Source: Henckelia pumila (lineage: Eukaryota; Streptophyta; Magnoliopsida; Lamiales; Gesneriaceae). From it: a stretch of DNA of 64,000 nt. The position numbers and the translations under genes are program-made. The notes beneath the pieces were generated by a model that saw only the letters and a list, made by a program, of their open reading frames with translations, did not search any database and was not told the DNA's origin. Below, piece by piece: positions 59,441 through 64,000 of this stretch. Position 1 is the stretch's first letter; every line of letters starts with the position of its first letter. The DNA lies in the NCBI RefSeq assembly GCF_033568475.1, contig NC_133123.1:172701685-172765684 (forward strand), given 5' to 3'.

Positions 59441-59610
59441 TGTTGATCAAATAGCCAAGGACCCGTTGAAAATTCCAAGAGGACCAACTACGAGAGGTCG
59501 AGCTAAGAGATTTAAGGAAGCACTTCAATCGTTGATGATAAATTTCCAAGAGGGCATTGAAATTTTTGATACTCAATTTAGAGGATGTTATAATCTTATT
59601 GAGTCACCAA
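59427..59610 (+). pseudogene. Gypsy polyprotein fragment with GPTTRGRAKRFKEAL motif
   Basis: The frame reads DPLKIPRGPTTRGRAKRFKEA and LQSLMINFQEGIEIFDTQFRG. A G-P-x-T-R-x-R-A-K-x-x-x-E-A-L motif is common in some plant Ty3/Gypsy polyproteins, towards the end of the pol frame. Only this short stretch is present, and it runs into the oppositely oriented gag relic at about 59605. Which element it came from is unclear. Confidence 0.5.
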
Positions 59611-60176
59611 CAACTCTCCAATAACCACATCATATCCTTCTTCTTCGGGATCCTCCAACGCAGGCATATCATCATAGTTCTCCTCATCACTCTCTGACTC
59701 AAACTTACCACAAGCATTCACAATCATAATTTTCTTATTAGGACACTGACTAGCAATATGACCAACACATTGACATCTAAAGCATTTGATATCTTTAGAA
59801 CGATTATTAGGAGTTTCAGTTTTACCTTGCACCCCTTGCTTTGGTGTCTCTTGCTTGGTTTCGATTTTTTATTTGGACACGGCTTGACATCCTCTCGTTT
59901 GCCAACGTTTGGACGCCAAGTATTAGAAGAACCTCCAACCGTAGGATTTTGTCTCATGCCTCTCCTCTTGAGTTGTTGTTCCACTTTCATAGCTAATTGC
60001 ACCATCTCCTCAAGATCCACACAATGTCGAAGTTCCACTTGATCTTGAATCTCCCTATTCAAACCGCATAGGAATCGAGCAATGGTTGCCTCACTATCCT
60101 CCTCAATGTTAGCTCAAATCATAGTCATCTCCAACTCCTTGGAGTAGTCCTCTGCACTCCTCGATGAAAGAGTGGG
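59598..60176 (-). pseudogene. Gypsy gag fragment H, broken by Copia F
   Basis: Read downwards from 60176: SSRSAEDYSKELEMTMI, a TGA-type stop, then EEDSEATIARFLCGLNREIQDQVELRHCVDLEEMVQLAMKVEQQLKRRG, a Lys-rich linker, and after a frame change SKDIKCFRCQCVGHIASQCPNKK (zinc knuckle C-FR-C-QCVGHIASQ-C) and EEGYDVVIGELLVTQ leading to protease. It belongs to a Gypsy lineage different from A-D, as its Gag differs. Copia F is inserted at 60177; GTGGG at 60172-60176 would be the left TSD. Confidence 0.8.
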
Positions 60177-62007
60177 TGCCCGGTGAGCCAACTTGTGGCT
60201 AAGGGCTTTGATGACTCTTTGTATAAACAATCTTTTGTTTAATATTATTTACACTTTTATTAATGGCAATGACTTTATCTTTCTTCATATTGTTATATTG
60301 TGATATACTATTGTTGTTTTGATAAAGACCTTGAATATACTATAGTGTATGTAAGATGTGGTAGAACATGGGAATGTCTATCATGAAACACATCTTATAG
60401 TCACTGTATATTCTAAACTGTTCCTAGTCGATTGAGCCGTCCGATAATAAGGATAAGGATCGCTCGAGTTTGAGACTAGCATTTGCGATGCAGAGTACCA
60501 CGTTTCATTGGTAAGGAACATAGAGATGTTCGAAGCATGCAAATGGATATTCATATGATGAATGATCGAACTACCCTATCCGGACTTTCCAAGTGGTTAT
60601 CACTTATCGAGTGGATATAGTCCGCGGTTTTGGTTGTACACCATTAGTCCTTACTACTTGAAACATCATTGAGACTCTATATGCTAGTACTGTGCTTTGA
60701 CTCGTTTACCGACTCTATTGGGGTCATGAGGTGTCGGGATTGGGTACAGTTACAACACATATAGGAGTCGATGCTTTGTTGTCAAGGATTCACCACATAC
60801 TTGCAAGTGTGGATATCCTATGCGATCTGAGGAGATATTAGTGTGACGAATCTCTGGCCAGAGTACATGATGTGGTTTAAGAAATGGTTTCTTAGTAGCA
60901 CATGCGATGTCACTATTTGATCTTCAAGATGTATTGCATAGTTATCGAATCTCGAACGACTCTCGATATACCAATGGTTGTTGATTCGATCGGGATATTT
61001 GGATGAAGGGACCGTACTGTACGCTAACCAAAATCTATTGGTTCTTGTAGGCACTATCAGTGATACCTAGGGAATTATGGGGCGATGTTGCTAGGCGCTC
61101 TTACCATGATTCGATGGGCAAGTCGGAAATTGTTGTTCCGAGTCACAAGGAGTTGTGAGCCCACGGCTAGCTGTATCCCTGAACCATTGAGGGTCACACA
61201 GAGTAATGGATTTTTAATCCCCGTTGAGATAGTTAAATTTAAAGAGTTAAATTTAATGAACAAAGAAGTTGGACTTCTTAATTATGAGTAGAGGAGTGAG
61301 ATTTCCTAAAATGACATAGGGATGGGCATTTTTGGAAACCACTGAATTCGGATTCAGAAAAATTTATCTTGACTTTAAAAGGTGCAGAAATGGTTTCTGT
61401 GCACATTTGTGAAATCGGTTTATCAATCGGAGTCAAGATGAATTTTATATTAATTTCTGAACATGCGGGCTTTGCTTGTCGGGCTTGAACTTATGACTAA
61501 TGGGCCCTAAGCTGTTAGTGGCCTACATTATAAATAAGTTATTGCAGTACAGAAATTACACACAACAGGTCACAATTTTCGAAAACCTAAGTATTTTCTA
61601 TCAATAGTGGCCGCCCCCCTCCCTCTCTACTCGGTAAAATCCAGCCTGTGAATTCTGAATTTGCAGTCTGGTTTAACGGATCAAATTTGTTAATCTCTTC
61701 GTTGAAACTTCTGATAGATTTTCTAGTGCAATCTATCAGAGGGATTGAATATCCGTTCGTGGACCTGATTGAAGAACAGTTCGTCCATCAGTTCCAGGGA
61801 TATACAACGAGAGCAGAGAAATCTGTTGGTGTCCAAAATCTCGATTCGAGATTAAAGTAAAAATTTTATAATTGTTATTTAATTTTTACACACACAATTT
61901 AATCGTAAGGTTGATACCTATTATGAAATCGTTCCATACAAAAATTTTTAAACTTCCGCTGCACCGGGTATCAATCCTGATTGATCTGATCGCCGCGTTC
62001 TCCAACA
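60177..62007 (+). repeat. 5' LTR of Copia F
   Basis: 1831 bp, from TGCCCGGTGAGCCAACTTG to CTCCAACA, aligned along its length with 44245-46071. It is followed by one base and the PBS. Open frames such as 61085-61291 and 61648-61860 have no recognisable product. Confidence 0.93.
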
Positions 62008-62008
62008 G

Positions 62009-62019
62009 TGGTATCAGAG
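62009..62019 (+). other. Primer-binding site of Copia F
   Basis: TGGTATCAGAG, complementary to the 3' end of initiator tRNA-Met, one base after the LTR. Confidence 0.93.
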
Positions 62020-62139
62020 ACAGGTTGCTCAGATCAAGCGATTAAATTAATCGATTGTACAAAAAAATTTTTTTTTTAAGCCTCGGTTTTTGAAACAAAA
62101 TAAATATTTAAAAATAATTTTTTTTTTTCGGGCAAAAAC

Positions 62140-62164
62140 CCGGGCAGCGATCGTCGCTGCCCGG
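62140..62164 (+). other. GC-rich hairpin in the Copia F leader
   Basis: CCGGGCAGCGA (62140-62150) pairs perfectly with TCGCTGCCCGG (62154-62164) around TCG. It sits in a GC-rich island (62129-62219) bordered by T-runs in an otherwise AT-rich leader, 120 bases after the PBS. This part is missing from Copia E. Confidence 0.85.
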
Positions 62165-62429
62165 CCCGAGCCCTACGGGGCGCGGGCAGCCCGGGAATGT
62201 CCCAAGCGGCCCGCGGAAAAATTAATTTTTTAATTTTTAAATTAAATTTTAATATGTTAAAATTCTATTTTTGGTCCGATCGAAAATCGTTTTTGATTGG
62301 TTCACGAGGCGTCGGATCGAATTGTTCGAGTCCGAAAATTTTAAAATTAATTTTTGGATAAATTTGAATTTTTGGAAAATTTAAATATTTTATCCGTTAA
62401 ATTGAATTTTGAAATTAATTATTTTTGGT

Positions 62430-63554
62430 ACAATTGATGATAAGATATGATCTTATGGATATATTGAGTAAAATATGATTTTATGTATAAAATTGGATTT
62501 TATAGATAAAATATGATTTTATTTGATAAAAAGATAAAATATGATTTTGTATGTAAAATAAGATTTTATGTATGAAATATGATTTTATCCTTTTAAATTT
62601 AAATTGCCATTGCATGTTATCCAATAAATTAATTTTGAATTAAATGTTATTGGATAAGGATGATCGATTGCCATGACCAATTTTGTAGGTGTATGTTAGG
62701 AATTTACATTTGTTTTATTGTTGTTGGTTTTATTAATGGGCCTGGTTTATGGCCCAATATGAATGTCATATGTAATAAAAGTGGGCTTGGTTTATGGCCC
62801 GTTCCCACCCCTTAAAAATGTATCCCCTACTTGTCATTGTTATTTATTGTAAATACATTAGATTTAGTGGGAGATCAAGATTTGAAGATGGAGGTGGGCC
62901 CAGCAGACAATAAAGACAGAAGAAATGTAAATTATAAGCAAATGTAATAGGATTGCATTGCATACTGCATATTACATAGGATTGGACTAAGACTCGTGAT
63001 TGGCAACCACGGGTCGATTAGAAATGGAATCGATCATCCTATATAATATGTGATATTATAGTTGTATGCATGTTTTAGACATAATTGTGTGAATCCGGCA
63101 AGCATACAAAAATTTTAAAAAATGATGAGACAAATTTTTATAATTAAAATCCCTCATTTTAAATATGATTTAAAATTGATATCAAGATAAATAAAGGAAA
63201 TTTAAATTTGTTTAAATGTTCCTACCTTCCATCAACGATCAATGTATGAGATGCTACCCGCGGATACGGTCCGGCTCATATTATTGGGGGGGCCCGTTCG
63301 TCGGAAAGCTGTACATTGGATCGACACATGTTGTAAGTTGGGTGGAACTCCCATGGGATCGGCTCATATTATTGGGGGATCCACATGGCGACCGTCCATC
63401 ACAACTTAATATTGATGGGTCATCTTGACATGTCACAATAAACGGCGTCATATTATTGGGCCCTTATTGGACATGAGGTAAAAAATGTGGAGGTTGCTTT
63501 GGAAGCAATTGGGCTCTACCTTTTGAAAATTATGGTTGGTTGATATTATTCGGG
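62430..63554 (+). repeat. Copia F leader repeats
   Basis: Two repeat sets match those of Copia E: AAAATATGATTTTAT-type tandem units at 62430-62595, and four copies of a CATATTATTGGG motif at about 63273, 63361, 63446 and 63537 (the last TGATATTATTCGGG), spaced 84-91 bases. The leader ends at an acceptor-like GTTTCTTTTCAG (63721-63732) a few bases before gag. Confidence 0.85.
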
Positions 63555-63743
63555 ACCATAAGTTTGTCAATTGGACTCCATGTTCTCACTAAGGAAAACA
63601 GTTTCCCGTTTTCACTAGAGGGTAGTGAAATCGTTAAAATAGTGGGAGTGAGATTCATAAAATAAATTTCGCCTATTTTATGTCTTAGTAAATTGCTTAA
63701 ACAATCACTGATATTTGTCTGTTTCTTTTCAGTATTTCATAAG

Positions 63744-64000
63744 ATGAATTCGCGTAATCCACTTTTCTCGATCCTCGAACAAAATAAGTTGACTGGTGCA
63801 AACTATACGGAATGGTTCCGTAAGTTGAAGAATGTCTTGACTTCGGAGAAGATGCTCTATGTGTTAGAAAAATCTCCTCCGAAGGAAGCACCAGCTGACG
63901 TAAGTCCGGAGGAGTTAGCCAAGCTTGATACATGGTGGGACCATGATATCAAGACCAAATGCTATATGCAAGCCTCGATGTCTGATGAACTCCAGAGGCG
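63744..64000 (+). CDS. Copia F gag, N-terminal part (cut by window end)
   Basis: The ATG at 63744 gives MNSRNPLFSILEQNKLTGAN and YTEWFRKLKNVLTSEKMLYVL, near-identical to the Gag start of Copia E, and includes the YTEWFRKLK block of the Copia Gag N-terminal domain. There are no stops in 257 bases. Integrity of the remainder is unknown. The same start is supported by the conserved ATG in E (40301). Confidence 0.9.
   Translation, partial: MNSRNPLFSILEQNKLTGANYTEWFRKLKNVLTSEKMLYVLEKSPPKEAPADVSPEELAKLDTWWDHDIKTKCYMQASMSDELQR

Larger units (their letters stand above)
60177..64000 (+). mobile_element. Ty1/Copia element F, 5' part, continues beyond the window
   Basis: It has a complete 5' LTR, PBS, leader and the first 86 codons of gag, all closely matching Copia E. 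The rest lies beyond 64000. The gag reading frame is open as far as seen, so this copy might be less damaged than E. Confidence 0.93.

Overview
The window is nuclear DNA of a flowering plant, most likely a eudicot. The evidence is plant-lineage LTR retrotransposons (Athila-like and chromodomain Ty3/Gypsy, Ty1/Copia), a plant Helitron, a CACTA element starting with CACTACAAGAAAA, a Stowaway-like MITE, and one clade-3 plant glutamate receptor-like gene. No bacterial, organellar or rRNA/tRNA genes were seen. The species cannot be told from the sequence alone.

Layout. 1-3329 is the broken internal part of an Athila-like Gypsy element. 3330-5703 is AT-rich DNA with one MITE. 5704-50118 is a Helitron replicase/helicase gene torn apart by nested insertions. 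Gypsy element A (5923-31477, + strand, TSD TGTTG) sits in the first Helitron intron. Inside the integrase region of A are Gypsy B (12026-19618, - strand, TSD ATATG) and Gypsy C (19699-28731, - strand, imperfect TSD ACAAC/ATAAC), only 75 unique bases of A apart. The Helitron Rep region resumes at 31654-35354 and is cut by a CACTA end at 35355. That CACTA remnant carries pieces of two host genes, an LWD1/AN11-type WD40 gene and a mitochondrial ATPase-inhibitor-like gene. It is joined at about 39003 to a 5'-truncated Copia element E (39003-46071), which lies in the integrase of a decayed Gypsy D (46072-49305). The last Helitron helicase motifs follow at 49360-50118.

52833-56416 is the only apparently intact host gene: a six-exon GLR3-type ligand-gated channel of 926 codons. 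To its right are a 284/300-bp tandem duplication, a Gypsy LTR related to B (G), fragments of two more Gypsy genes, and a second Copia copy F (60177 to beyond 64000) of the same family as E.

How the parts relate. The LTR elements would each make Gag, protease, reverse transcriptase/RNase H and integrase, but nearly all carry nonsense changes, frameshifts or lost catalytic residues. Many stops look like C-to-T changes at methylated sites. Hand-counted LTR divergence (A about 3.7%, C about 3%, B about 2%) fits A being the host of B and C.

The most interesting signal is in the LTRs. Three distinguishable chromovirus LTRs (A, C, D) share collinear landmarks: a GTAAGT about 330-390 bp in, a CCGG-TTATCCGG palindrome plus pyrimidine-rich GGCAACAG block at about 1430-1450 bp, and a palindrome cluster followed by an A-run near the 3' end. 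The palindromes differ in sequence between families but not in position or form. B, G and Copia F carry analogous clusters. This suggests a transcribed leader with a retained intron-like layout and a fast-evolving structured RNA or terminator element.
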